The position numbers and the translations under genes are program-made. Under the pieces are notes generated by a model that had not been told where the DNA came from, searched no databases, and saw only the letters and a program-made list of their open reading frames with translations. This document shows positions 27,022 to 36,314 of a stretch of 64,000 bases of DNA, piece by piece. This DNA comes from Arthrobacter hankyongi (GTDB taxonomy: Bacteria; Actinomycetota; Actinomycetes; Actinomycetales; Micrococcaceae): positions 1 through 64,000 of the forward strand of contig NZ_JAKLTQ010000010.1 of NCBI RefSeq assembly GCF_022012395.1, given 5' to 3'. Numbering within the stretch: position 1 is the stretch's first letter; each line of letters opens with the position of its first letter.

Positions 27022-28008
27022 ATGCTCAAAATCCACCGCACGGTCCTGGCCGGCGTCATTACCCTGGCCGTGGCCCTGACCGGAACGGCCTGCTCCGCCG
27101 GCACCACGTCGGCTGCCGGCATCAAATCCGAAGACGGCACCACCGCCGTCACCGTGAGCCTGCCGCCGATCGTCGACACCGCGCCCGTCTACATCGCCCT
27201 GGAAAAGGGCCTCTTCAAGAAACACGGCCTCGACGTCAAGGTTGCCGCCACGCCCTCGATGGCCGCAAGCATCCCGGCCGTAGTTTCCGGCGCCTCGCAG
27301 TTCGGCATCCTGGGCGCCGTCGACGTCATGCAGGCCTCGGCAGCCGGACTGCCGCTCAAGATGATCGGCAACACCACCGTAACCACGGACAAGCCGCTGG
27401 AAAGCCCGGAAAAGGTGTACGTCGCCAAGGACAGCAGCATCAAGGCGCCCACTGACCTCAACGGCAAGACCATTGCGGTTAGCGGCCTGGGCGGCGCGGG
27501 CGAACTGTCGCTGCGGGCGGCACTGGACAAATCCGGTGCCGACAGCGACAAGATCAAGTTCCTCGAAGTCCCCCTCGACAGCATGCTCGACTCCTTGAAG
27601 CGCGGCCAGGTCGACGCCATCAACACCATCTCCCCCTTCACCAATGCGGCCGAGAAATCCGGTGCCCGCTACCTGTTCTCCGCCGGCGCCGAAGCCGTTC
27701 CGAACGCGCTGCAGTTTGTGCTGACAACCAGCGCGAAATTCATGGAACAGAACCCAAAGACCGTCGAGGACTTCAGAGCCGCCCTCGACGAGGCGACCAC
27801 CTACGCCGCCGAAAATCCCGATGCCGTCCGCAAGATCCTGCCGACCTTCAGCGGCACGCCGAAGGAACTCGCCGAGGTCATGCAGCTGCCGGTATTCAGC
27901 ACCGACTTCTCGGTGAAGCGTGCGCGCATCTGGTCGGACCTCATGACGGACTACGGCTTCGTGAAGGGCAACATCGACATCAACTCCCTCGTAGTGCCGA
28001 AGGGATAA
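27022..28008 (+). CDS. Substrate-binding lipoprotein, NMT1/SsuA-type ABC importer
   Basis: Encodes 328 residues. The signal peptide ends in a lipobox (LTGTAC/S). The mature part has the NMT1/SsuA-like fold (DTAPVYIALEKGLFKKHGLDVKV, VSGASQFGILGAVDVMQASAAGLPLKMIG, DLNGKTIAVSGLGGAG). This family binds sulfonates, nitrate, taurine, thiamine precursors and, in actinobacteria, aromatic acids such as phthalate. In an aromatic catabolic operon the last group is the best guess. It is followed 2 bases later by the first permease gene. Confidence 0.88.
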   Translation: MLKIHRTVLAGVITLAVALTGTACSAGTTSAAGIKSEDGTTAVTVSLPPIVDTAPVYIALEKGLFKKHGLDVKVAATPSMAASIPAVVSGASQFGILGAVDVMQASAAGLPLKMIGNTTVTTDKPLESPEKVYVAKDSSIKAPTDLNGKTIAVSGLGGAGELSLRAALDKSGADSDKIKFLEVPLDSMLDSLKRGQVDAINTISPFTNAAEKSGARYLFSAGAEAVPNALQFVLTTSAKFMEQNPKTVEDFRAALDEATTYAAENPDAVRKILPTFSGTPKELAEVMQLPVFSTDFSVKRARIWSDLMTDYGFVKGNIDINSLVVPKG

Positions 28009-28010
28009 CC

Positions 28011-28835
28011 ATGGCCACGCAGATGGCCCGTTACGGGCAAATAGGCAGCAGGGTCACCACGCTGGCCCGCTACGGACGGGAAGGCACGGGCCTGGCCGTG
28101 ATTGCGGCCGCCCTCGGACTGTGGGAACTGAGCAGCGTCACCGGGCTCCTGCCCGGCTCGGCATTCCCGAGCATGTCCGCCACCCTCCCCGCCCTGGCCA
28201 CCCTGCTGGGCAGTGCCGGGTTCTGGCAGGCGTTCGGCCTGACCCTGGGCAGCTGGGCGCTCGGCGTCCTGATCGCGGCCGCGGCCGCCATCCCGGCCGG
28301 CATGCTCCTGGGCCGGATCAGGTTCCTGTACCGCTCGACCCGGCTGGCCGTGGATTTCCTCAGCACCATTCCCTCGGTCGCGATGATCCCGGTCATCGTC
28401 CTGCTGTTCGGGGCCACCATGGAAATGAAGCTGGTGCTCATCGTCTATGGAGCTTTCTGGCCCATCCTGGTCCAGACCGCGTACGGGGTCCGGGACACGG
28501 ACCGGGTGCTGCTGGACACCGCCAGGTCATACTCGCTCTCACGCCTGACCGCGGCCGTCTTCATCCTGGTCCCGACAGCGTTGCCCTACGTGGTCACCGG
28601 CCTGCGGATCTCGGCGGTGATCGGGCTGCTGCTGGGAGTTTCAGGCGAGGTCCTGGGGTCGGCCCCCGGCCTGGGACTGGAGATGAACATGGCACAGTCC
28701 GGCGGCGACCTGCCGGTCACTTATGCCTATGTGATCCTGATCGGTTTGATCGGCATTGCCGTGGACCGCGGATTGAACCAGGTATCGCGCCGGGTGCTCT
28801 ACTGGCACCCCTCGGTGAGAGGAGCAGCCACGTGA
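28011..28835 (+). CDS. ABC importer permease 1 (SsuC/TauC family)
   Basis: Encodes 274 residues with about six membrane segments. The BPD_transp_1 EAA loop is recognisable around DTDRVLLDTARSYSLSRLTAAVFILVPTALPYVVTGLRIS. The importer has two different permease genes rather than one homodimeric one, which resembles the phthalate/pyrimidine-precursor type more than the alkanesulfonate type. It overlaps the next permease gene by 4 bases (GTGA). Confidence 0.9.
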   Translation: MATQMARYGQIGSRVTTLARYGREGTGLAVIAAALGLWELSSVTGLLPGSAFPSMSATLPALATLLGSAGFWQAFGLTLGSWALGVLIAAAAAIPAGMLLGRIRFLYRSTRLAVDFLSTIPSVAMIPVIVLLFGATMEMKLVLIVYGAFWPILVQTAYGVRDTDRVLLDTARSYSLSRLTAAVFILVPTALPYVVTGLRISAVIGLLLGVSGEVLGSAPGLGLEMNMAQSGGDLPVTYAYVILIGLIGIAVDRGLNQVSRRVLYWHPSVRGAAT

Positions 28836-29620
28836 AGGCCATCGTGAACAGATCAGCCGGACTGCTGACGGAAATCTGGCTGCCCGTCGCGGCCTTCGCC
28901 GCCTGGTGGATCTTCAGCCTCAACAGCACGTCCATGTACTTCCCGCCTTTGGCCCGCATTGCCTCCGAACTGGGCAACATCCTCACTACACGCTTTGCCA
29001 CCGATGTCCTGCCCAGCCTGCAGAACCTTGGCACCGGCCTGCTGGTCTCCGTGGCCCTGGGCATCTCGGCCGGACTCGTACTGGGGCTGGTACCGGCCCT
29101 GTATGCCGCCGCCAGCCCGCTGCTGGAGTTCATGCGGGCCATCCCCGGCGTCGCACTGCTGCCAATTGCGCTGTTCATGTTCGGCATCGGGCCGGATATG
29201 AAGGTCGCCATCATCGTCTTCGGCGCCGTCTGGCCGGTCCTGATGAACACCGTCGACGGAGTCCGCGGCATCGACGTGCTGGTCAAAGACGTCGCACGCA
29301 GCTACGGCCTTGGACCTTGGAACCACCTGTGGCGGATCATCCTGCCCGCCGCATCACCCCAAATCATCGCCGGCATCCGGGTCAGCGTAGCCCTGGGCGT
29401 CATCCTGATCGTGGCCAGCGAATACATTGCCTCGACCGAAGGCATCGGCTTCATCGAACTACAGTCCGCGCGCCAGTACCACATGGACGTGATGTGGGCG
29501 GCGCTGCTGCTGCTGGGCATCCTCGGCTACGCCGCCAATGTGCTGTTTCGGGTAGTCGAGCACCGTCTGCTCCGCTGGCATCGCGGCCTGCGCGGAACGG
29601 AACAAGGAGAATCGAAATGA
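28832..29620 (+). CDS. ABC importer permease 2 (SsuC/TauC family)
   Basis: Encodes 262 residues. The GTG at 28832 overlaps the stop of permease 1 and follows GAGAGGAG by about 8 bases. Six or so membrane segments are visible. The EAA loop is DVLVKDVARSYGLGPWNHLWRIILPAASPQIIAGIRVSVALG, clearly related to but different from permease 1, so the transporter should be a heterodimer. It overlaps the ATPase gene by 4 bases (ATGA). Confidence 0.9.
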   Translation: MKAIVNRSAGLLTEIWLPVAAFAAWWIFSLNSTSMYFPPLARIASELGNILTTRFATDVLPSLQNLGTGLLVSVALGISAGLVLGLVPALYAAASPLLEFMRAIPGVALLPIALFMFGIGPDMKVAIIVFGAVWPVLMNTVDGVRGIDVLVKDVARSYGLGPWNHLWRIILPAASPQIIAGIRVSVALGVILIVASEYIASTEGIGFIELQSARQYHMDVMWAALLLLGILGYAANVLFRVVEHRLLRWHRGLRGTEQGESK

Positions 29621-30423
29621 CTGACACCACGCTCAAGCACAGCCTGACCCAGGCCCCCGCCCTGTCGGTGCAGGGGCTTTCCAAGACCTATAACAGCGGT
29701 GCCGCGGCACGGCAGATCCTGGGCAATGTCAGCTTCGACATTTACAAAGGCGAGACGGCGAGCATTGTCGGCCCGTCCGGGGCAGGCAAGACCACCCTGC
29801 TGCGCTGCCTGGCCGGATTGCAGCCCTCGACGTCAGGAGCGGTCTACCTCGGTAACGAGAAGGTGACCGCCCCACCCCGGCAGCTTGCTGTCGTCTTCCA
29901 GGACTACAGCCGCTCGCTAATGCCATGGCTGACCGTCGGGGCCAATGTCGAACTGCCGCTGCGCGGCCGGGGGCTCACGGCGGCCCACCGCCATGAGCGG
30001 GCGCAGAGTGCGCTGGCCAGCGTCGGCCTGCCCAACCATGCCTCGCTGCACCCCTGGCAGCTCTCCGGCGGCATGCAGCAGCGGGTGGCGATCGCCAGGG
30101 CCCTCGCCTTCGAGCCGGACGTTCTGCTGATGGACGAGCCCTTTGCCTCGGTGGATGCGCAGACCCGTGCCGACCTCGAGGACCTGACGCATACGATCAA
30201 GGAAAAATACGGGATGACGATCCTGGTGGTCACCCATGACATCGAAGAGTCGGTGTATTTGGCCGACCGGGTCATCGTCCTGTCAGGATCACCGACGAGC
30301 GTAGCTGAGATTGTTCCTGTGGACCTGGCCTATCCACGGGATCAGGTGCAGACCAAGTCGACACGCGAGTTTGCCGATCTGCGCGCTCACATCCTCGGAC
30401 TCGTCCGCCGGCCGGCTGCCTGA
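29617..30423 (+). CDS. ABC importer ATPase (SsuB/TauB family)
   Basis: Encodes 268 residues. AAGGAG lies upstream of the ATG at 29617. All ABC motifs are present: Walker A GPSGAGKTT near residue 53, Q-loop VVFQDYSRSLMPWLTV, signature LSGGMQQRVAIARAL, Walker B VLLMDEPFASVD and switch His in VVTHDIEESV. It completes a four-gene importer with the binding protein and two permeases. Confidence 0.93.
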   Translation: MTDTTLKHSLTQAPALSVQGLSKTYNSGAAARQILGNVSFDIYKGETASIVGPSGAGKTTLLRCLAGLQPSTSGAVYLGNEKVTAPPRQLAVVFQDYSRSLMPWLTVGANVELPLRGRGLTAAHRHERAQSALASVGLPNHASLHPWQLSGGMQQRVAIARALAFEPDVLLMDEPFASVDAQTRADLEDLTHTIKEKYGMTILVVTHDIEESVYLADRVIVLSGSPTSVAEIVPVDLAYPRDQVQTKSTREFADLRAHILGLVRRPAA

Positions 30424-30454
30424 CCACCATCCCCAAAGAGGAAAGACACACCTT

Positions 30455-31075
30455 ATGAATGCCCGTCTTCTCGCCGACACCTACCCCGTTCTCGATCAAG
30501 CGGCCCTTGACCTCCTCTTTTCAGAGGCCCGGACGGCCAATGCCTTCACCGATGAACCGGTCTCCCCCGGACAGCTCCGGATGATCTACGAATTGACCAA
30601 GTTCGGTCCTACCGCCTTCAACAACCAGCCCCTTCGGATCACTTATGTGTCGGCAGGGGAATCCCGGGAACGGCTGGTCGCCCATCTGAACGAAAACAAC
30701 AAGCAGAAAACGCTTGACGCCCCGATGACCGCGGTCCTCGCCTTCGATGCCCATTGGCACGACCAACTACCGGCGGTCTTTCCTCACCGGCCCCAGCTGC
30801 GCGAGGGATTCGTGGAGAATCTGGACCTGCGGTACGGCATCGGCCGGGACAACGCACACCTGCAGGCGGGATACTTCATCCTCGCCGCCCGTGCCCTGGG
30901 CCTCGCGGCAGGGCCGATGACCGGATTCAACAAGGCGTCCTTGGACGCAGACTTCTTCCCGGACGGGAGCCAAAGGAGCATTCTCGTAGCGAATATCGGC
31001 TACGCAGCGGAAAAGGCCTGCTCCGAAACTCGCTTACCGCGGCTCCCCTATGAAGAAGCGGTCACCGTCCTCTAG
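30455..31075 (+). CDS. RutE-like nitroreductase-fold flavoprotein
   Basis: Encodes 206 residues. The ATG at 30455 follows AAAGAGGAAAG. It has the short nitroreductase fold of the malonic semialdehyde reductase RutE group (LLFSEARTANAFTDEPVSPGQLRMIYELTKFGPTAFNNQPLRITYV, then QAGYFILAARALGLAAGPMTGFN). It should bind FMN and use NAD(P)H. Members reduce semialdehydes, nitro groups or quinones. Next to a hydroxyquinol pathway, quinone reduction or a nitroaromatic substrate are both possible. Nothing in the sequence decides between them. Confidence 0.82.
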   Translation: MNARLLADTYPVLDQAALDLLFSEARTANAFTDEPVSPGQLRMIYELTKFGPTAFNNQPLRITYVSAGESRERLVAHLNENNKQKTLDAPMTAVLAFDAHWHDQLPAVFPHRPQLREGFVENLDLRYGIGRDNAHLQAGYFILAARALGLAAGPMTGFNKASLDADFFPDGSQRSILVANIGYAAEKACSETRLPRLPYEEAVTVL

Positions 31076-31148
31076 ACAGCACCATCGGCGGAATGCGTCA
31101 CATAGCCGGGATAGCCGCGCCTATAAAAAAGACGAAGGAACATACGGA

Positions 31149-32225
31149 ATGAATCTGGTTTTTGAGCATGTGACCCTGGGGCAGCGGGTGCTGTTCGGCT
31201 CCGGGAAGGCCGCGGAGCACCTGGCCGCGGAGGTTTCCCGGCTGGGCGCGCAGCGGGTGATGGTGATCGCCAGCGAGTTCGAGCGGCCGATGGCCGGGCA
31301 GGTGGCCGCGGGAATCGACCCGGTCCTGTGGCAAACGGACGTGGTGATGCACGTGCCGGTGGAGACGGCGGAGAAGGCCCGGGCCGCGGCCGCCGGCCAC
31401 AACGTGGACCTGCTGGTCTGCGTGGGCGGCGGGTCGACCACGGGCCTGGCCAAGGCCGTGGCCCTGACCAGCGGGATCCCCATTGTGGCGGTGCCGACCA
31501 CCTACGCCGGATCCGAGGCGACCAACGTGTGGGGACTGACCGAGGCGGCCCGGAAAACCACCGGGGTGGATGACCGGGTGCTGCCGGCCACGGTCATCTA
31601 CGACGCGGAGCTGACCCTCTCGCTGCCGGTGGACCTCTCCGTGGCATCGGGGCTGAACGGGATGGCGCACTGCATCGACTCGCTCTGGGCCCCGCGGGCG
31701 GACCCGATCAACGCCGCCCTGGCCGCCGAAGGCATCAGGGCCCTGAGCCAGGGTCTGCCGGCGGTGAAGGCCGACCCGGCCGGGCTGGACGGCCGGGAGC
31801 AGGCGCTCTACGGCTGCTACCTGGCCGCGGTCGCCTTCGCCTCGGCCGGGTCCGGGATCCACCACAAGATCTGCCACGTGCTCGGAGGCACCTTCAACCT
31901 GCCCCACGCCCAGACCCATGCCACCGTGCTGCCCTACGTGCTGGCGTTCAACGCCCCGGCCGCCCCGCAGGCGGCGGCCCGGATCGCCGCCGCGTTCGGT
32001 GCCGCGGACGCCCTGGAAGGCCTGCAGCACCTGCGCCAGGTCCTGGACGCGCCGCGGGCACTGGCCGATTACGGATTCACCGCAGAGGACATCCCCGAAG
32101 CGGTGCGCATCGCGCTGGACGCCATCCCGGCATCGAACCCGCGCCCGGTCACCGCCGAGAACCTCACCGCCCTCCTCACCGCCGCCCTGACCGGCGAGGA
32201 TCCCAAAACCCTCACCGACCTCTAA
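31149..32225 (+). CDS. Maleylacetate reductase, copy 2
   Basis: Encodes 358 residues. The ATG at 31149 has AAGGAA 8 bases upstream; the frame is open further back but that part is basic and low in complexity. It aligns with copy 1 over its full length, sharing [19 protein letters not shown], [15 protein letters not shown] and [19 protein letters not shown]. It is slightly shorter at the C-terminus. It reduces maleylacetate to 3-oxoadipate. The dioxygenase copy 2 gene follows 9 bases later, so the gene order of copy 1 is kept, although the 4-bp overlap is lost. Confidence 0.94.
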   Translation: MNLVFEHVTLGQRVLFGSGKAAEHLAAEVSRLGAQRVMVIASEFERPMAGQVAAGIDPVLWQTDVVMHVPVETAEKARAAAAGHNVDLLVCVGGGSTTGLAKAVALTSGIPIVAVPTTYAGSEATNVWGLTEAARKTTGVDDRVLPATVIYDAELTLSLPVDLSVASGLNGMAHCIDSLWAPRADPINAALAAEGIRALSQGLPAVKADPAGLDGREQALYGCYLAAVAFASAGSGIHHKICHVLGGTFNLPHAQTHATVLPYVLAFNAPAAPQAAARIAAAFGAADALEGLQHLRQVLDAPRALADYGFTAEDIPEAVRIALDAIPASNPRPVTAENLTALLTAALTGEDPKTLTDL

Positions 32226-32234
32226 GGACCCGCC

Positions 32235-33149
32235 ATGACCGACTCCCCGGAAACGACCATCAACGGGATCAGCGCCGAGCAGGCCGCGATCGAGCAGCAG
32301 CTGACCGACACCGTGCTCGCGTCCTTCGCCAACACGCCCGATCCGCGGCTAAAGACCCTGATGCAGGCCTTGGTCAAGCACCTGCACGCCTTCATCCGCG
32401 AGGTCCGCCTCACCGAGGCCGAATGGAACGCCGCCATCGAATGCCTCACCGCCGCCGGGCACATCACCGACGACAAGCGCCAGGAATTCATCCTGCTCTC
32501 GGACGTGCTCGGGGCCTCCATGCAGACCATCGCGGTAAACAACCAGGCGGTCGGCAACGCTACCGAGGCCACCGTCTTCGGGCCCTTCTTCACCCAGGAC
32601 GCCCCCGAAATCCCCCTCGGCGGGGACATCGCCGGCGGCGCGCACGGGCAACCCTGCTGGGTCGAAGGCATCGTTACCGACACCGAGGGCCGCCCCGTCC
32701 CGCACGCGAGGATCGAGGTCTGGGAGGCCGACGAGGACGGCTTCTACGACGTGCAGTACGCCGACTCCCGCACCGCCGGCCGCGCCTGGCTGACCTCGCA
32801 GGCGGACGGGTCCTTCCGGTTCTGGGCCCTGACCCCCACCCCCTACCCCATCCCCCACGACGGGCCGGTCGGGAAAATGCTCGAAGCGACCAACCGCTCC
32901 CCGGTCCGGGCCTCGCACCTGCACTTCATGGTCACCGCCCAGAACCTGCGCACCCTGGTCACCCACATCTTCGTCGAAGGCGACCCCCAGATCGAGATCG
33001 GCGACAGCGTCTTCGGGGTCAAGGACTCCCTCATCAAGCGCTTCGACCGGCAGGAACCCGGCACCCCCGCCCCCGACGGCCGCGACCTGGGCAACCAGGC
33101 CTGGGCCCGCACCCGCTTCGACATCGTCCTCGCCCCCGCAGGCACCTGA
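32235..33149 (+). CDS. Hydroxyquinol 1,2-dioxygenase, copy 2
   Basis: Encodes 304 residues and is collinear with copy 1. The Fe(III) ligands are conserved: Tyr171, Tyr204, His228 and His230. Differences from copy 1 are scattered conservative changes in both domains rather than in the ligand positions. It ends the second operon. Having both copies on one plasmid suggests separate regulation of two entry routes, or gene dosage to keep toxic hydroxyquinol low. Confidence 0.95.
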   Translation: MTDSPETTINGISAEQAAIEQQLTDTVLASFANTPDPRLKTLMQALVKHLHAFIREVRLTEAEWNAAIECLTAAGHITDDKRQEFILLSDVLGASMQTIAVNNQAVGNATEATVFGPFFTQDAPEIPLGGDIAGGAHGQPCWVEGIVTDTEGRPVPHARIEVWEADEDGFYDVQYADSRTAGRAWLTSQADGSFRFWALTPTPYPIPHDGPVGKMLEATNRSPVRASHLHFMVTAQNLRTLVTHIFVEGDPQIEIGDSVFGVKDSLIKRFDRQEPGTPAPDGRDLGNQAWARTRFDIVLAPAGT

Positions 33150-33970
33150 GCCGCTGCCCTGCCAATGGCTTGCCCTGCTGGAAGCAGGAGCTCTGAGCCC
33201 GAAGTACACCGCCTTGCCGAAGTCATCCTCAAGGCAACTGCCGGAACCGTATGGAGCGCCCTCCAGGAACAGCCCACCGCCCATACCGAAGTCCGCTCCT
33301 TGGCCATGTCTGGCAGACGATAGGAAGTAATCACCCCCGGGACTGCCGCGACGCCTCCGTCGCGGCAAGCCCCGGGGTAAAGGTATGGCCTATGAGCGAG
33401 AAGACCCGCGAACACCATAAGGAATACCTTCCCGCCCTGCCTCATCGAGACCTGGCGGCGTCTGAATGGCGCCGCCGGAGACGGACGCCTCCGCCACGGG
33501 CCACGCCGGCTTTGCCCCCTGCCTGCCCTCCCAGGGCGTCCGTTCCGCCGGTCGCTACCGGCAGCCGCGCCGGATCCAGACTCTATCCCCAGCCAGATCC
33601 GGATCCGGCGCCGGCCAAAGCATAGTTTTCAAGGGAAGCCCAGCTCCCGTCACGCCTCCCCTGCTGTCGCGTAAGCCGGTCCTTCACCGCGACGCGGTCT
33701 CGTCATGGCTCGTAGGCCAAGATCACGCACAGATACTGCGATTGCTGATTGGCGTATGCCCCGCCCACAATAAAGCCCGGCGAGGTACCCTAACCGCGAC
33801 AGTCACCTCCATGGCTGGTCAGGCCGCTCCAGGCCACATGCCAAACTTGGGAATTACACAGGGAACGCCGAAAGAAACTGTGTTCCGGCTTTTCGCGACA
33901 TGTTGGCCGACGTGCTTCCTCCGGCACGTGGCTGGAATCCGACAAGGTACTACGCTGATAGCCTTGCGGC
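33150..33970. other. Gap with a strong hairpin, end of the catabolic region
   Basis: No convincing gene is seen over about 820 bases. A hairpin at 33334-33377 has a perfect TGCCGCGACG / CGTCGCGGCA stem, a 4-base loop and outer CCCCGGG/CCCGGGG pairing, so it probably terminates the second operon. From about 33.9 kb the base composition becomes more AT-rich, marking a change of origin. Confidence 0.5.
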
Positions 33971-34825
33971 GTGGTGAACCAATGGCACAAAGAAGAAGCT
34001 GGCGTGCTGGCCGTTCAGATGGCGGCGCACACCGCCGGCCTGATCAGTCGAGACCAGACCAAACACGACTTCGGCATCGACCTTCAATTCGAACTGACGG
34101 ACGATCGAGGCGACGGGACAGGCCGACTCTTGGCAGTCCAGATCAAGACGGGAAAGTCCTACTTCAGTAATCCGACGACGGATGGCTGGTGGTTCTACAT
34201 CAGCGAGCGACACGCACGGTATTGGCTCAACCACTCGCTCCCCGTGATTCTCGCCTTGCATGATGATCGGAACGAGGCTACATACTGGGTTCGCGTTGCG
34301 AGCGACACGATTGAGAGCACAGAAACGGGCGGATCGAAAGTCCTGGTACCGTCCGGACAGGTTCTAGACGAGAGCGCGTTCGCGCACATAGCTCGGTTCG
34401 CGGAACGTCGGAGATCGATTTCGACAGGAACATTTGTCGATACGCCAGGACGTCACCGCGTTGTCATGAAGGAGGCGATGGAAGCTGCGGCTCGCGATGA
34501 CGCCCGCATCGCCTTTGAGCTGGCGCAAGGGACGGGCACATTAATGGTCACCGACGCTACTTACCATATGGGTGATCCGATGGGACGCTATGTCCTTACG
34601 GCGTATCGTGAGTTCGACGAGTTTTTAGCGCTGGTTCTGGTAGTTAACCACCTCACGTCGCTAAACAAACTATTGGAATCGGTAAATGAACCGTGTGTGA
34701 GATTGCAGGCCCTTCTCAAGGGCTTTGCTATGGCGATGCCAAACGATGCCCATCTCGACGAAGTTGAGCACTTGAAGCAATACATCGCGTTAAACGCCGC
34801 CACGTACTGGGGCGGGGCCATATAG
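33971..34825 (+). CDS. DUF4365-type nuclease-like protein
   Basis: Encodes 284 residues. The start codon at 33971 is probably a GTG, without a strong ribosome binding site. The N-terminal 150 residues match the DUF4365 pattern, a PD-(D/E)xK-like fold: an Asp in HDFGIDLQFEL, then LLAVQIKTGKSYF (QxK), followed by WWFYISERHARYWLNHSLPVILAL. DUF4365 domains are frequent in phage-defence and mobile islands. The C-terminal half is helical and not recognised. Composition is AT-richer than the catabolic genes. A DNA-cleaving defence role is inference. Confidence 0.7.
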   Translation: MVNQWHKEEAGVLAVQMAAHTAGLISRDQTKHDFGIDLQFELTDDRGDGTGRLLAVQIKTGKSYFSNPTTDGWWFYISERHARYWLNHSLPVILALHDDRNEATYWVRVASDTIESTETGGSKVLVPSGQVLDESAFAHIARFAERRRSISTGTFVDTPGRHRVVMKEAMEAAARDDARIAFELAQGTGTLMVTDATYHMGDPMGRYVLTAYREFDEFLALVLVVNHLTSLNKLLESVNEPCVRLQALLKGFAMAMPNDAHLDEVEHLKQYIALNAATYWGGAI

Positions 34826-35202
34826 ATTGGTGAAGCTCCACATACGCCGTACTCGGCTCAGCTGTCCACAACGCTCATCTCGAACGCCCGGAAATCGCTG
34901 CCGCACCAGCGAAAGATTGGGCCCAGTTTGGAAATTTTCTCGCAAGTTCCCTGGACGCAATGCTTATTGCGTGACCGGGTTCTAGCCTTCGGAGCAGCGA
35001 AACGAATGTTGGGCCTACCCCACAGCAGGAACTCGACCAGTCAGCGGCAACGTTGATGGTTGGGCGCTCCGACCTTGGACAACGGTTCCGGCTGATACCG
35101 GCAGACCGCCGGCCGAGACTCCGATCCGGGCCTGATGGTGTTCCGGGTTCGATCTGTCCTTTTGATGATCCTCGGGTTGTCAGAGCTCAGAGGGTCAACG
35201 GG
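34826..35202. other. Gap between island genes
   Basis: No gene is supported in these 377 bases. A short hairpin (ACGCAAT-gctt-ATTGCGT, 34955-34972) may terminate one of the two converging genes. Confidence 0.4.
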
Positions 35203-36036
35203 CTATTCGAGGTTGAGGAACTTCAACAGGAAGCTTCCGGCCACTGTGGTGACGGCAAATGCCGCTACGGCACTAACCACCTTGAGTGTTTTTGTCATGA
35301 GTGGCTGCGGGGCATCAGTAAACCTGAATGCTGGGACGAGCAAGTTGGAAACTCCGGATGCCGTCAGCAGAACAAGGGCGGCGATAGTCGCCCACCACAT
35401 GATCGCTGCTACGGCAGTATTGTGATCGTTCTGGCCGGCGTAAGAGAGGCCGGCGAGGACTGTGAACGCCCAGGCTGCCGCTACGAAGGTCCCTCTGCGG
35501 AAGATGGACCACCAGCGGGAAACTCCTCGTATTCCCATTTCAACGACGGCCGTGACAGTGCTTAGCCAATGTTCATCGTCGGACGACAACGTGATCACGA
35601 GCCCGCTGGACGCGTCCAGATTGAGCACAACGTTTGAACCGAAGTCAACACGGATCGACTTAGCGCCCTCTAGGTTGCCCTGAGCGAGTAGGTCATCGAC
35701 GTCGCCTTTGACGGAAACCGAACGGCCGGCACCCAAGCTGGCATCGAGCCGGGGAAGAAGACGCTCCTTGACCACAGCTGCTTGTTCGTTGAGGGAGATT
35801 TCCGTCCTGGCCAGAAGGTCCTGGGCGTATGCATCCTGCGGACGCTCGGCCAAGGCCCGCCGCGCATCAGACACCTGACTGTGCCAGAAGACCAACTGCT
35901 CATCGAGGTTTTTCTGCCTGGTCTGCGTCAGGTGAGCGTCGATCGCACGTAGAAGTTCCCTCAGCTGGGCCATCGATAGCCGGACGGTTTTCCGTCGAAT
36001 TTCTTGTCTAATGAGCATGCCGGTCACCCTATCCAT
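35203..36036 (-). CDS. Hypothetical membrane protein with long cytoplasmic N-domain
   Basis: Encodes up to 277 residues; an alternative start lies six codons in. I do not recognise the family. Residues 1-110 look helical and charged (LRELLRAIDAHLTQTRQKNLDEQLVFWHSQV) with coiled-coil character. Residues 110-160 look like a small beta domain. Three hydrophobic segments follow (FVAAAWAFTVLAGLSYAG, AIMWWATIAALVLLTASGV, VVSAVAAFAVTTVAGSFLL). It is divergent from the OLD-family gene and has the same AT-richer composition, so it may be part of a defence module as a membrane effector. That is speculation. Confidence 0.6.
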   Translation of the reverse strand: MDRVTGMLIRQEIRRKTVRLSMAQLRELLRAIDAHLTQTRQKNLDEQLVFWHSQVSDARRALAERPQDAYAQDLLARTEISLNEQAAVVKERLLPRLDASLGAGRSVSVKGDVDDLLAQGNLEGAKSIRVDFGSNVVLNLDASSGLVITLSSDDEHWLSTVTAVVEMGIRGVSRWWSIFRRGTFVAAAWAFTVLAGLSYAGQNDHNTAVAAIMWWATIAALVLLTASGVSNLLVPAFRFTDAPQPLMTKTLKVVSAVAAFAVTTVAGSFLLKFLNLE

Positions 36037-36314
36037 GATATGTACCCATGATCGTGTCGGCCGACATGTGCTTCTGGCTGCCGAAGGTGTGTACTTGCCA
36101 GCGTAGGATCCTCCAAGGATTACCTCGCACCCTGCGACCCGCTAGCGACTAGGGCAGGTAAATTGCCGTGGTATCGGCGCGGCAGACAGCTACAAACATC
36201 TGCGGAAGGTAGGGCACTGTATCTCCCGCGGTGGATTACGCGCACCGGCTACCGTCTCAGGCAAACCGGAAGCAATAACCAGGGACACCACATCTGAAGC
36301 TCGATAATGAATCC

